DNA from: JAMZMI01 sp964353015
Lineage (GTDB): Bacteria > Bacteroidota > Bacteroidia > Cytophagales > Cyclobacteriaceae
DNA: 64,000 nt
Assembly: GCA_964353015.1 (NCBI GenBank)
Contig: CAYGUA010000015.1
Coordinates: forward strand, 56,283 to 120,282
Direction: 5' to 3'
Positions 53,395 to 61,849 of this stretch are shown piece by piece. The number at the start of each line of letters is the position of its first letter. Position 1 is the first letter of the stretch. A program made the position numbers and the translations under genes. The notes under the pieces were generated by a model. That model was given only the letters and a program-made list of their open reading frames with translations. It searched no databases and was not told the origin of the DNA.

Positions 53395-53608
53395 TTCAGT
53401 TATCTAAAAAGGCCTGTAAGGCCATTATATACAGCAATAAATATTTGAATTTTCGCATAATTTCCAAGCAAAAAGTCGATTTCTGACTTGAAAGACAAAA
53501 CGATTATACTCGTCCTGTTATTAGTCCATTTGGTCGATTAGCACCTAATTGGTGTTTATATAGTGGCTAATTTAGTCTTGTTAATATCTATTAACATCGC
53601 TGGTTAAG
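53395..53608 (+). ncRNA. Candidate structured small RNA (sequence region with several hairpins)
   Basis: This gap between two minus-strand genes holds no open frame on the plus strand that I can support. It does have several inverted repeats: GGCC-TGTAA-GGCC (53411-53423), AAGTC/GACTT (53473-53489), ATTAGC/GCTAAT (53537-53571, with inner ACC/GGT), and the near-perfect GTTAATATCTATTAAC (53580-53595). A plus-strand terminator follows directly. A transcript here would run opposite to both neighbours. A weak AATATTTG (53440-53447) could be the -7 box. Extent and existence of the RNA are inference. Confidence 0.35.
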
Positions 53609-53634
53609 AGGGGAGCTTTGAGCTCCCTTTTTTT
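53609..53634 (+). terminator. Intrinsic terminator oriented to the plus strand
   Basis: GGGAGCT (53611-53617) and AGCTCCC (53621-53627) form a perfect stem, followed by seven T residues (53628-53634). In the minus direction no T run follows, so it does not suit the MBL gene. It ends at the very stop of that gene. Confidence 0.7.
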
Positions 53635-54517
53635 ATTTCTGCCGCTTTTGCCAGTACCTGATTAATCCTGCCACACTCATCCAGCTTGGGTTCGCCGCTT
53701 CGTATTGTTTCAGCCCGAGTTCATTCACACCGCGCGATTTTAGCTGATTGGCAGTGTAATCCTTAAATGCTGGTGTGATCTGTGCTGCATCTTGTCCTTC
53801 TTCCCATTTTTCCTTCACCCAAAAAGCCCAGTCATGGAGTATTTCATTCAGATCAGCTAAGTGATCTTTTTTGTTGGTGATCTCTCCAAAATGAGTCAGA
53901 TACATTTTGCTGGCTGATGAATTTATCAGTTTTTGAATAGATTCTTGCCAGTCTTCCAGGTTGATATCCGGAGGAGGACATGGAGGTACAACAGGGCCAT
54001 TTCCTATTTTTACTCCAGCCACATCACCAGTAAAAATAATATCATCCAATTGCCAGGCAATGTGATGTTTCGCATGACCAGGTGTATAAATGGCTTTGAA
54101 AGTTTTATCTCCGATTGTGACATTTTCATTATCGACAGGTGAAATCAACTTGGCTGCTGGAATTTTTTCCATGATTCCCCAAAGCCGCTCCATTTCATCA
54201 CCATAAATCATTTTAGCAGAGTTGTAGAGTTTCGTTGGGTCTTCCATATGTGGAGCGCCAAAAGGATGCAGATAGATGTTTGCTCCTGTTTTAGCCAAAG
54301 CCCAGGCTGCTCCCGCATGATCAAAATGGATGTGAGTCAAAAAGACATGTTTGATATCTGATGTTTGATATCCAAGTTTTTTTAATTCCGATTGAAGGGA
54401 ATCAAAAGTAGAATAAGGTCCCGTTTCGATCAGCACGGGCTCATTTGAGGTTTCGATCAGAAAAGCGGCAATGGCATGATCAATGCCGAGGAAATTCAAA
54501 TCTAGTACGTGAATCAT
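53633..54517 (-). CDS. MBL-fold metallo-hydrolase
   Basis: The 294-residue protein has the metallo-beta-lactamase metal motif HIHFDH at about 62-67, with later ligands in YTPGHAKHHIAW and GDVAGVKIG. It is cytoplasmic (no signal). The substrate is unknown; relatives include glyoxalase II-like and lactonase-like hydrolases. It is divergent from the PaaI-like thioesterase with 36 bp between the ATGs. Its end coincides with the plus-strand terminator, which is not its own. Confidence 0.87.
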   Translation of the reverse strand: MIHVLDLNFLGIDHAIAAFLIETSNEPVLIETGPYSTFDSLQSELKKLGYQTSDIKHVFLTHIHFDHAGAAWALAKTGANIYLHPFGAPHMEDPTKLYNSAKMIYGDEMERLWGIMEKIPAAKLISPVDNENVTIGDKTFKAIYTPGHAKHHIAWQLDDIIFTGDVAGVKIGNGPVVPPCPPPDINLEDWQESIQKLINSSASKMYLTHFGEITNKKDHLADLNEILHDWAFWVKEKWEEGQDAAQITPAFKDYTANQLKSRGVNELGLKQYEAANPSWMSVAGLIRYWQKRQK

Positions 54518-54553
54518 TTTGTGTTTATTTGCTCACTCAAACTAACAAAAATT

Positions 54554-55036
54554 ATGGGCAATAAGGACTACTTTCAGGATCATATGCCTGAGAATGTGTG
54601 TTTTGGATGTGGAAAGAACCATGAGGGGTTAAATATCAAAAGTTATTGGGATGGTGATATTTCTATCTGTCGGTGGGATTCAGAAGAAAAGTATCATGGC
54701 TGGGCCAACCTACTCAATGGGGGTGTTTTGGCTACATTAGTAGATTGTCATTGTATGGGAACAGCTATGGCGCATGCTTACAAGTTGGAAAATCGTGATT
54801 TAGATTCCGAGCCGGTATATCGATATGCTACTGGCACGCTTTCAGTGAAATACCTCAAACCGACATCTAATAATGATACCATAGAACTACGAGCGACAGT
54901 ATCAGAAGTTAAAAATCGCAAGACCGTATTGAAATGCGAGGTGTTTTCCAATGGGGAATTGACAGCACAAGCAGATGTTATTGCTATACGAGTATATGAC
55001 AGTGCAGCTGATCAAGGGAGTAATCCTTTTAAATAA
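54554..55036 (+). CDS. PaaI-like hotdog-fold thioesterase
   Basis: ATG 54554 (MGNKDYFQDHMPENVCFG) is used; the longer frame would run across the divergent gene's start. The 160-residue protein has an N-terminal cysteine segment CFGCGKNHEGLNIK and the hotdog helix HGWANLLNGGVLATLVDCHCMG, with the catalytic-type acidic and glycine residues, then LSVKYLKPTSNNDTIELRA. It should hydrolyse acyl-CoA thioesters. The CFGCGKN head is common in a Bacteroidota subgroup. The lgt gene follows after 45 bp. Confidence 0.85.
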   Translation: MGNKDYFQDHMPENVCFGCGKNHEGLNIKSYWDGDISICRWDSEEKYHGWANLLNGGVLATLVDCHCMGTAMAHAYKLENRDLDSEPVYRYATGTLSVKYLKPTSNNDTIELRATVSEVKNRKTVLKCEVFSNGELTAQADVIAIRVYDSAADQGSNPFK

Positions 55037-55081
55037 TAGAGACTTTAGGGATATTCGTATCCAGTAAATAAACAACTAAAA

Positions 55082-55855
55082 ATGCATCCTGAACTTTTTA
55101 CAATTGGCGGTCTGACGATTCACACATATGGCTTTATGATCATGCTTGGAGCGATCATGGGATATTTATATATGTCGACCGTTTCTGCACGTGAGCTTGG
55201 AATCACCAGTGACAAAATACAAAATCTGGCTATCATCATTATAGTTGCTGCATTTATCGGCGGCAAATTGTTTTTTTACTTCGAAAAGCCCGGGTATTAT
55301 TTTTCCTCATGGGATCACATGGCTAAAAATTTCCGCACTGGTTTTGTGTTTTACGGATCGCTTTTGTTTGCCATCCCCGCTATTGTTTGGTATTTCAGAA
55401 AAGAGAAATTTCCACTTTGGCCAATGCTAGATAGGATAGCCATTACAGGTTGTATCATCCATGCATTCGGGCGGATGGGATGCTTTTTTGCAGGTTGCTG
55501 CTATGGTGTGCCAACGGATAGTTTTTTGGGAATGGTCTTTAGTGATCCTGAGTCTCAGGCCAAGCCGCTCAATACGGCATTGCATCCAACACAACTTTAT
55601 TCAGTGACCATGATTTCGATCATTCTGGTAACGTTGCTGATGTTGAAACGACACCACCGGTTGGAAGGCAGGCTCATTTTTGTATATGTGACCATGTATG
55701 CTGCAGGTAGAGCTATCATTGAGATTTTCCGAGGAGATTTGGCTAGAGGATTTATTATTGGTGATTGGTTATCGCATTCACAGTTCATCTCTATTTTGGT
55801 GATTTTGGCTGCTGGAGTTGCTTATTATCTTGGATACAACAAAAAGAAGATTTAG
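55082..55855 (+). CDS. lgt: Prolipoprotein diacylglyceryl transferase
   Basis: The 257-residue membrane enzyme adds diacylglycerol to the lipobox cysteine of prelipoproteins. It has about seven transmembrane helices. The signature region is GCIIHAFGRMGCFFAGCCYGVPT at residues 126-149 (arginine in GRMGCF matches the invariant GRxGNF position), with LHPTQLYSV and the GRAIIEIFRGD pair later. It follows the thioesterase and precedes the NAGS-like small gene by 23 bp, so the three may be one unit. Confidence 0.93.
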   Translation: MHPELFTIGGLTIHTYGFMIMLGAIMGYLYMSTVSARELGITSDKIQNLAIIIIVAAFIGGKLFFYFEKPGYYFSSWDHMAKNFRTGFVFYGSLLFAIPAIVWYFRKEKFPLWPMLDRIAITGCIIHAFGRMGCFFAGCCYGVPTDSFLGMVFSDPESQAKPLNTALHPTQLYSVTMISIILVTLLMLKRHHRLEGRLIFVYVTMYAAGRAIIEIFRGDLARGFIIGDWLSHSQFISILVILAAGVAYYLGYNKKKI

Positions 55856-55878
55856 AAAAATCAATTTGTTTTAATGGC

Positions 55879-56220
55879 ATGTTTGATCTTAATAATCGGA
55901 AATTCAGATTAATTGAAAACGGTCAGAAAGGGGAAGTTTCAGGAGAAACTATATTTCTTTTTTATCAAGATAAAAACATTGTAAGGGCGGATTATTTTGG
56001 TGGGACAATAGCGTCTGGTCATATTCTCGCATTGATAAATGATGATAAGATGGAAATGGTCTATCACTGCATTACCATAGATAATGAAACCAAGGTTGGT
56101 AAAGCATCTGCAACCATTTTTGTGGATGATGCTAAAAAAATCAATCTTTTACTTAATTGGAAGTGGATTTCCGGAGCTGATGGAAAAGGATCTTCTCATT
56201 ACATAGAAGTAATTGATTAA
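55879..56220 (+). CDS. Conserved small protein of the family often labelled n-acetylglutamate synthase
   Basis: The longer frame from 55765 overlaps lgt, so ATG 55879 is used, giving 113 residues. The text NRKFRLIENGQKGEVSGETIF, YFGGTIASGHILALI and LNWKWISGADGKGSSHYIEV matches a small family often annotated 'n-acetylglutamate synthase' in databases. There is no GNAT acyltransferase motif, so I doubt that name. It is a soluble beta-rich protein. It follows lgt by 23 bp, and its last 4 nt overlap the convergent lipid kinase. Confidence 0.72.
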   Translation: MFDLNNRKFRLIENGQKGEVSGETIFLFYQDKNIVRADYFGGTIASGHILALINDDKMEMVYHCITIDNETKVGKASATIFVDDAKKINLLLNWKWISGADGKGSSHYIEVID

Positions 56221-57092
56221 GACTTTGTCCTGATCGTCAATGCTTTTGAAAGGATATTTATTTCAAAAGGAGGATTGCCAAAATATTCACCATCAATGTG
56301 CGCATGCAATTGTGGTTGGGATTTAATAAAAATCTTTTCGGCTGATAAAACTTCCACTTCTTTCAAGACGGTATGGGAGCCCTTTCCCAATCTTCCTATG
56401 TTTAGAAACCTTTTTACAGGTTTTAGGTCGCCAATTTCACAAATATGCAATTTGCCATCATCCAGTTTTGCATCCGGCACAAGCCGAAATGCACCACCAA
56501 ATGTCGTTCCCTTGGCAATACACAGTAGGATAAGATTTTTGGAATGCGTTTGTCCATCGACTTGAAACGAAAAAGGTTTGGCGCGATAGGAGGATAATAT
56601 TTTCAATACGTGATAATAATATTTCATCGCGCCTTTGATCCATGTTTTTTGATTGACCAGATCAAAGACGATTTGTCCATCAAACCCTATTCCCACACCA
56701 TTCAGAAATTTTCGACCGTTGCAAACTCCTACATCTACATGTGTTGGTTTTCCAAAAATGGCAGAATTAATCTGTTCGTCCAGATTAGCTCCAAGATCGA
56801 GACATTTCACATAATCATTGCCTGATCCACAAGGGATGATCCCGACCGGAATATCGAATTTCAATCCGTTGATAGCTTCATTTATGGTGCCATCTCCACC
56901 AAGGATAATCAAGTCAGTGAAACTAGCGTCTAGTTCAGATTGAACAGTTTTCCAGCCGTTTTTATCTTCTTCGGTTTGGAAAATCTCATGTGATATTTGG
57001 TTTGTCTGAAGCGATTTTTTTAACAAAGCCAAAGCCTTATGTGACTTATGCTTTCCTGAGATCGGATTGACCAGAACAAACAGTTTTTTCAA
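56217..57092 (-). CDS. Diacylglycerol/sphingosine kinase-family lipid kinase (YegS/DgkB type)
   Basis: The start is TTG 57092 (LKKLFVLVNPISGKHK); no nearer ATG is upstream of the fold start. The 291-residue protein has the LCBK fold: VNPISG at 8-13, LGGDGTINEAINGL with the ATP-binding GGDGT, and later GSGNDYVKCL and GVGIGFDGQIV. It should phosphorylate a lipid such as diacylglycerol at the membrane face. Small convergent overlap (4 nt) with the preceding plus-strand gene and 9 bp before the dehydratase gene on the same strand. Confidence 0.88.
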   Translation of the reverse strand: MKKLFVLVNPISGKHKSHKALALLKKSLQTNQISHEIFQTEEDKNGWKTVQSELDASFTDLIILGGDGTINEAINGLKFDIPVGIIPCGSGNDYVKCLDLGANLDEQINSAIFGKPTHVDVGVCNGRKFLNGVGIGFDGQIVFDLVNQKTWIKGAMKYYYHVLKILSSYRAKPFSFQVDGQTHSKNLILLCIAKGTTFGGAFRLVPDAKLDDGKLHICEIGDLKPVKRFLNIGRLGKGSHTVLKEVEVLSAEKIFIKSQPQLHAHIDGEYFGNPPFEINILSKALTIRTKS

Positions 57093-57101
57093 AACCGAAA
57101 G

Positions 57102-58049
57102 TTAAAATGGAAGATTATTGACGTCCACATTTCCACCAGTAAGGATCAGTCCAATGCGTTTACCTGCGAAACGTTCTTTGTTTTTCAGTATCGCGGCAAA
57201 AGGCACTGCGCATGATGGCTCAATGATGATTTTCATCCTTTCCCAGATGATGCGCATTGCGATTATAATTTCTGTTTCTTCTACAGTAATGACATCTTTG
57301 ACCAATCTTTGAATGATTTCGAAGTTCCTTTTTCCTACCGAAACTCGCAACCCATCAGCGATGGTCTGCGGTGCATCCACCGTCTGCATTTTGCCAGATT
57401 GGAATGATCTGAATGTATCATCTGCATTTTTTGGTTCACCAAGGATTACTTGAATATTTGGATCCAAAGCATCAGCCGCAAGTGCAGTTCCAGCAGCCAA
57501 ACCACCCCCACCTACAGGTGTAAGTATAAAATCGAGATCATCTACTTCTTCGATCAACTCCTGCGCAGCAGTAGCCTGACCAGCGATGATGCGATAATCA
57601 TCAAATGGAGGCACGTATATTGCGCCGGTTTTTTTCAAAATTTTATCACAAGCAGCCTCCCTTGCCTTTTCATTTGGTTCGCAAAAAGTAATTTCAGCGC
57701 CATATTCTTTTACTGCCTCAATTTTCACTTTGGTAGAATCCTTAGGCATGACGACATATGCTTTTGTGCCAATGAGCTTTGCTGCTAGAGCAACAGCTTG
57801 TGCGTGATTTCCAGATGAATGAGTTGCAAAACCATTGACTCTTTCTTCCGGAGTAAATCCCATAATCATGTTAGTCGCACCACGCATTTTAAATGATCCA
57901 CCTTTTTGAAAGTTTTCACATTTAAAAAAGACTTTGGCCCCAACCATATCATTGATGGAGTTCGAGAACATCACAGGAGTGGTCTCAATGTATTTTTGAA
58001 TGCGCGTATGTGCGCGTTTGATTTCCGATAAACCGGGTACTTTTTCCAT
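57102..58049 (-). CDS. Threonine/serine dehydratase, catabolic type (no ACT domain)
   Basis: The 315-residue PLP enzyme has the Schiff-base lysine K54 in GSFKMRGATN, the asparagine-rich SSGNHAQAVA, and the phosphate-binding VGGGGLAAG. It lacks the C-terminal ACT regulatory domain of biosynthetic IlvA, so it resembles TdcB or serine racemase. It should convert threonine to 2-oxobutyrate and ammonia, possibly serine too. It lies between the lipid kinase (9 bp) and polA (15 bp) on the same strand, making a three-gene line. Confidence 0.9.
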   Translation of the reverse strand: MEKVPGLSEIKRAHTRIQKYIETTPVMFSNSINDMVGAKVFFKCENFQKGGSFKMRGATNMIMGFTPEERVNGFATHSSGNHAQAVALAAKLIGTKAYVVMPKDSTKVKIEAVKEYGAEITFCEPNEKAREAACDKILKKTGAIYVPPFDDYRIIAGQATAAQELIEEVDDLDFILTPVGGGGLAAGTALAADALDPNIQVILGEPKNADDTFRSFQSGKMQTVDAPQTIADGLRVSVGKRNFEIIQRLVKDVITVEETEIIIAMRIIWERMKIIIEPSCAVPFAAILKNKERFAGKRIGLILTGGNVDVNNLPF

Positions 58050-58064
58050 TAGTCAATTATTCTA

Positions 58065-60833
58065 TTAATGAGCCTGTAACCAATTGTCGCCCTGGCCTAT
58101 GCCAATTTCCATTGGGACATCAAGCTCAAGTGCGGTTTTCATAAATTGATCCACATTTTCTCTTAGTAAAGTTACTTCGTCTTTGTGAGCATCAAAGACC
58201 AATTCATCATGAACCTGCATGATCATTTTTGATTTGAGCTGCTCCTTTTTCATCCAATTGTGAATTTTGATCATCGCCATTTTGATCATATCTGCGGCGC
58301 TTCCCTGGATAGGTGCGTTGATGGCATTTCTTTCAGCAAAGCCACGCTGCGTAAAATTTTTGGTATTGATATCTCTAAGATATCTGCGTCTGCCAAGGAT
58401 TGTTTCTACAAATTCTTGTTCGTGGGCTTTCGCAATGGTTTTATCCATGTATTCTTTGATCCTTGGAAACTGCTGGAAATAAGCTTCAATGATCTCAGCG
58501 GCCTCACCTCTTGGGATGTTTAGGTTTTGGCTCAGGCCAAAAGCGGAAATACCGTAAATAATTCCAAAGTTTACTTCTTTGGCTTTCCGACGCATGGCAG
58601 AATCCACGTCTTCCAGTGGAACTTTAAAAACCTTGCTTGCGGTATTTGTGTGAATATCAACTCCATTTTTAAATGCTTCAACCATACTTTCATCTTGTGA
58701 AAATGAAGCCATGATACGTAATTCGATCTGTGAATAATCCGCAGAAAGGATCACAAATTCATCCGTTCTGGGGATAAAAGCCTTCCTTATTTCTCTTCCT
58801 TTTGCTGTTCTGATAGGAATATTCTGAAGGTTGGGATTATTAGAGCTTAGTCGCCCGGTTGCCGCTATCGTCTGACGGTAATCTGTGTGCAATCTCCCAT
58901 CAATTTTGCTTACTAATCTTGGCAATGCGTCAACATAGGTTGATTTTAGTTTTTGGTACTCACGAAACTCAAGGATTTTCGAAGCGATCTCATGCTCATT
59001 GGCCAGTTTGGAGAGGATGTCTTCACCTGTTGCATATTGCCCGGTTTTGGTCTTTTTAGGATTCTCCATCACCTTGAGCTTGTCAAACAAGATTTCTCCC
59101 AATTGTTTAGGTGAAGCGATGTTGAATTCTGTTCCGGCAATTTCAAAGATTTCTTCTTGGGCGCGCAAACTATCCACTTCCAATTCTTTAGACATTACTG
59201 CGAGTGCCGCTTCGTCGATTTTTACACCTTCGTACTCCATGTCGGCCAGAACGAAAGACAATGGTTCTTCCACTTCGTGGAGGAGGTTTCCTAGGTTAAA
59301 TTCTTTGATTTCCGGCTCTAGCTTTTCTTTGAGTTGGAGTGTAATGTCGGCATCTTCACAAGCATAATCTTTAGCTGCAATTTCATCAACCTCGCGAATC
59401 GTCTTCTGATTTTTACCACTTCCTACCAGTTCTTCAAATTTTATTGGCCTATAGTTGAGGTAATTTTCAGCCATAATGTCCATGCCATGCTGTGTTTCAG
59501 GGTCGATGAGATAATGCGCAAGCATCGTATCAAAGATTTTGCCTTTCACATGAATATCATAATTGCGAAGAACCTGAATGTCATATTTCAGATTTTGGCC
59601 AATTTTAAGGATGTCCTCATTTTCCAGAAGTGCCTTGAACTCTTGTGCCACTTTTTTAGCTTCAGTATCATCTTCGGGGATCAGCACGTAATATGCTTCT
59701 CCCTTTTTTACACTAAATGCAATACCAGCAAGTTTCGCTTCCAGCGTATCAAGACTGTTGGTTTCGGTATCGAAACAAAATTCGACGTGAGAAGCAAGTT
59801 TTTTGATGAGATCTGCTCTTTGTTCTGAGGTTTTCACCAGGTGATAGCTTGATTTGCTATTATCAAGTTTGTTTTTAGATGATTCCAGTTCCTCTGATGA
59901 ATTATTTCCTCCAAACAATCCCAGCTGAGCCGCATCTTTTGGAGCTGATACTATTTGCTCAACGAAAATCCTCTTTGCGATCGTTCTTAGTTCCAATTCT
60001 TCAAATATTGGCACCAGAATTTCTTTTATTGGATCCTTTTTTTCCAATGCTTTTTCATCAAAATCTATAGGTGAATCGATTTTGATTGTTGCCAATTTTT
60101 TTGAAAAAATCCCTTGTTCGCCGAATTCCTGAACCCGCTTTTGAAGTGCACCTTTTAGCTGATCAGCATTCGCCACAATGTTTTCTACTGTCCCGAACTC
60201 ATGGAGCAATTTGGAAGCAGTTTTATCGCCAACTCCGGGAATTCCAGGAATATTATCTACGGCATCTCCTTTAAGTCCCAGAAAATCGATGACCTGATCT
60301 ACACGATCAATATCAAATTTTGCCAACACTTCCGGAATGCCCAAAATATCAACCCCGTTACCCATATAAGCGGGTTTGTAAAGGAAAATATGATCTTCTA
60401 CCAGCTGAGCATAATCCTTGTCTGGTGTCATCATGAATACTTCGAAATCAAGTTTCGAAGCTTTTTTGGCCAATGTTCCAATCAAGTCATCTGCCTCATA
60501 TCCATCGAGCTCAATGATGGGAATGTTCATTCCTGCCAGAATTTTTTTACAATATGGAATCGCAACTCCGATTTCTTCTGGTTGTGCTTCGCGGTGCGCT
60601 TTATATTCTTTGTATTCGATGTGCCTGAAAGTAGGCGCATGCGTGTCAAAAGCCACACCAATATGTGTTGGTTTTTCTTTGGTTATAATCTCCAATAAGG
60701 TATTGGTAAAACCCATGATTGCGCCTGTATTGACGCCTTTTGAAGTAATCCGTGGGTTTTTGCTTAACGCGAAATGTGCTCTGTAAATCAAAGCCAATGC
60801 ATCAAGCAAAAAAAGTTTCTTTTTCTCACTCAT
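58065..60833 (-). CDS. polA: DNA polymerase I
   Basis: The 922-residue enzyme has all three domains: a 5' nuclease (residues 1-290, with DGYEADDLIGTLA and GLKGDAVDNIPGIPGVGDKTA), a 3'-5' proofreading exonuclease (about 340-500, with FDTETNSLD and KYDIQVLRNYDI; the DEDD acidic residues appear intact), and the polymerase (about 540-920, with DYSQIELR, RRKAKEVNFGIIYG and VHDEL). It fills gaps in repair and removes RNA primers. Start chosen at ATG 60833 by the natural MSEKKKLFLLDALALIYRA opening. It heads the dehydratase and kinase line. Confidence 0.96.
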   Translation of the reverse strand: MSEKKKLFLLDALALIYRAHFALSKNPRITSKGVNTGAIMGFTNTLLEIITKEKPTHIGVAFDTHAPTFRHIEYKEYKAHREAQPEEIGVAIPYCKKILAGMNIPIIELDGYEADDLIGTLAKKASKLDFEVFMMTPDKDYAQLVEDHIFLYKPAYMGNGVDILGIPEVLAKFDIDRVDQVIDFLGLKGDAVDNIPGIPGVGDKTASKLLHEFGTVENIVANADQLKGALQKRVQEFGEQGIFSKKLATIKIDSPIDFDEKALEKKDPIKEILVPIFEELELRTIAKRIFVEQIVSAPKDAAQLGLFGGNNSSEELESSKNKLDNSKSSYHLVKTSEQRADLIKKLASHVEFCFDTETNSLDTLEAKLAGIAFSVKKGEAYYVLIPEDDTEAKKVAQEFKALLENEDILKIGQNLKYDIQVLRNYDIHVKGKIFDTMLAHYLIDPETQHGMDIMAENYLNYRPIKFEELVGSGKNQKTIREVDEIAAKDYACEDADITLQLKEKLEPEIKEFNLGNLLHEVEEPLSFVLADMEYEGVKIDEAALAVMSKELEVDSLRAQEEIFEIAGTEFNIASPKQLGEILFDKLKVMENPKKTKTGQYATGEDILSKLANEHEIASKILEFREYQKLKSTYVDALPRLVSKIDGRLHTDYRQTIAATGRLSSNNPNLQNIPIRTAKGREIRKAFIPRTDEFVILSADYSQIELRIMASFSQDESMVEAFKNGVDIHTNTASKVFKVPLEDVDSAMRRKAKEVNFGIIYGISAFGLSQNLNIPRGEAAEIIEAYFQQFPRIKEYMDKTIAKAHEQEFVETILGRRRYLRDINTKNFTQRGFAERNAINAPIQGSAADMIKMAMIKIHNWMKKEQLKSKMIMQVHDELVFDAHKDEVTLLRENVDQFMKTALELDVPMEIGIGQGDNWLQAH

Positions 60834-60877
60834 GTGGGTAAAGGTAAATGAAGCAAGAGTGAAATGAAACGGAAAAT

Positions 60878-61741
60878 TTAGCGTCGCTCCTGAATAAAAG
60901 CGATTGCTAACTTATTGGCATCAGCTGTGGCTTCCTTATCGAATTTTGGATTGCTTGGATTAGCAAAGCCGTGTTCTGCCTGGTAGGATTTTATGATGAG
61001 CGTTTTGTTTATTGACGTCATATCATTTTCAAACTTACTGACAATGGCTGGTGTGATCCATTGTTCTTCTGCCGCAAAAAGACCCAAAACATCACATTTA
61101 ATAAGTTTAAGTCGCTCTACATCTTGCTCTGGCATGCCATAAAACATGACTGTACCTGAAGCCTGATTACCTAACTCAATACTTGTTTGTAGCGACCAAC
61201 CACCTCCAAAACACCAACCGATTGTAAATATATCGGCATTTCTTCCTGCATAAGTTTTAGCGCCAGCTATGATAATCCGGGCTCTTTCTTCTGTCACAGA
61301 TTGCATGTATTCCATGGCTTTTTCCCTTGTTGATGCCACTTTTCCATCATACAAATCCAGCGCAATTATATTGATGTCTCCAAGCTCTTCATACAGTCGA
61401 TCTGATTCGCGCTTGATGTATTCATTGAGTCCCCACCATTCATGAATCACAAAAAGATAATCCTTGCTTCTTGATTCAGATCTTATAAAATAGGCATTGG
61501 CTCTTTCTCCATCTGAAACCGCATATTTTATCATTTGTCCTTTCGGTTGAAAATCTTGTATGGGAACTGGTAGGGGATGAATACTTCTGAAAGAAAGATC
61601 ATTTGAAAAACCTGCAAATTGCTCGGGACCTGAGCAAACGGCAATGTATTCTGTTGGTTTGTTCAGTCCCTTATCATGTACCATTAGATAAACAACAGCC
61701 ACAATACTCAATAAGGAAAAAAGGACGATCTTAAATTTCAT
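60878..61741 (-). CDS. Dienelactone hydrolase family protein, exported
   Basis: The 287-residue protein has an N-terminal signal or anchor (residues 1-21) and an alpha/beta-hydrolase fold. The nucleophile elbow is IGWCFGGGW with a cysteine nucleophile, typical of the dienelactone hydrolase family; the histidine lies in YQAEHGFANPS near the end, and IHEWWGLNEYI is the oxyanion-side motif. It would hydrolyse an ester or lactone in the periplasm. The gap of 108 bp upstream has no further gene. Substrate unknown. Confidence 0.85.
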   Translation of the reverse strand: MKFKIVLFSLLSIVAVVYLMVHDKGLNKPTEYIAVCSGPEQFAGFSNDLSFRSIHPLPVPIQDFQPKGQMIKYAVSDGERANAYFIRSESRSKDYLFVIHEWWGLNEYIKRESDRLYEELGDINIIALDLYDGKVASTREKAMEYMQSVTEERARIIIAGAKTYAGRNADIFTIGWCFGGGWSLQTSIELGNQASGTVMFYGMPEQDVERLKLIKCDVLGLFAAEEQWITPAIVSKFENDMTSINKTLIIKSYQAEHGFANPSNPKFDKEATADANKLAIAFIQERR

Positions 61742-61849
61742 TTTTACAGCTTTGGATTATCAAGTTACAGAAAGTTGTAACACTTGAAAATGACAATTGT
61801 TAGTAAACCTTGTGACTAAATCAGTTATTATCAATTAGAACTTAGGTGC

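Noticed and set aside
53609..53634. The hairpin as terminator of the MBL hydrolase gene.
   Set aside because: The T run is only on the plus strand; in the direction of that gene the hairpin is preceded by A residues and not followed by T.
59334..60786. Several plus-strand frames of 122-165 codons opposite polA.
   Set aside because: They overlap one another and an intact DNA polymerase I gene, have cysteine- and phenylalanine-rich text without family features, and lack start signals.
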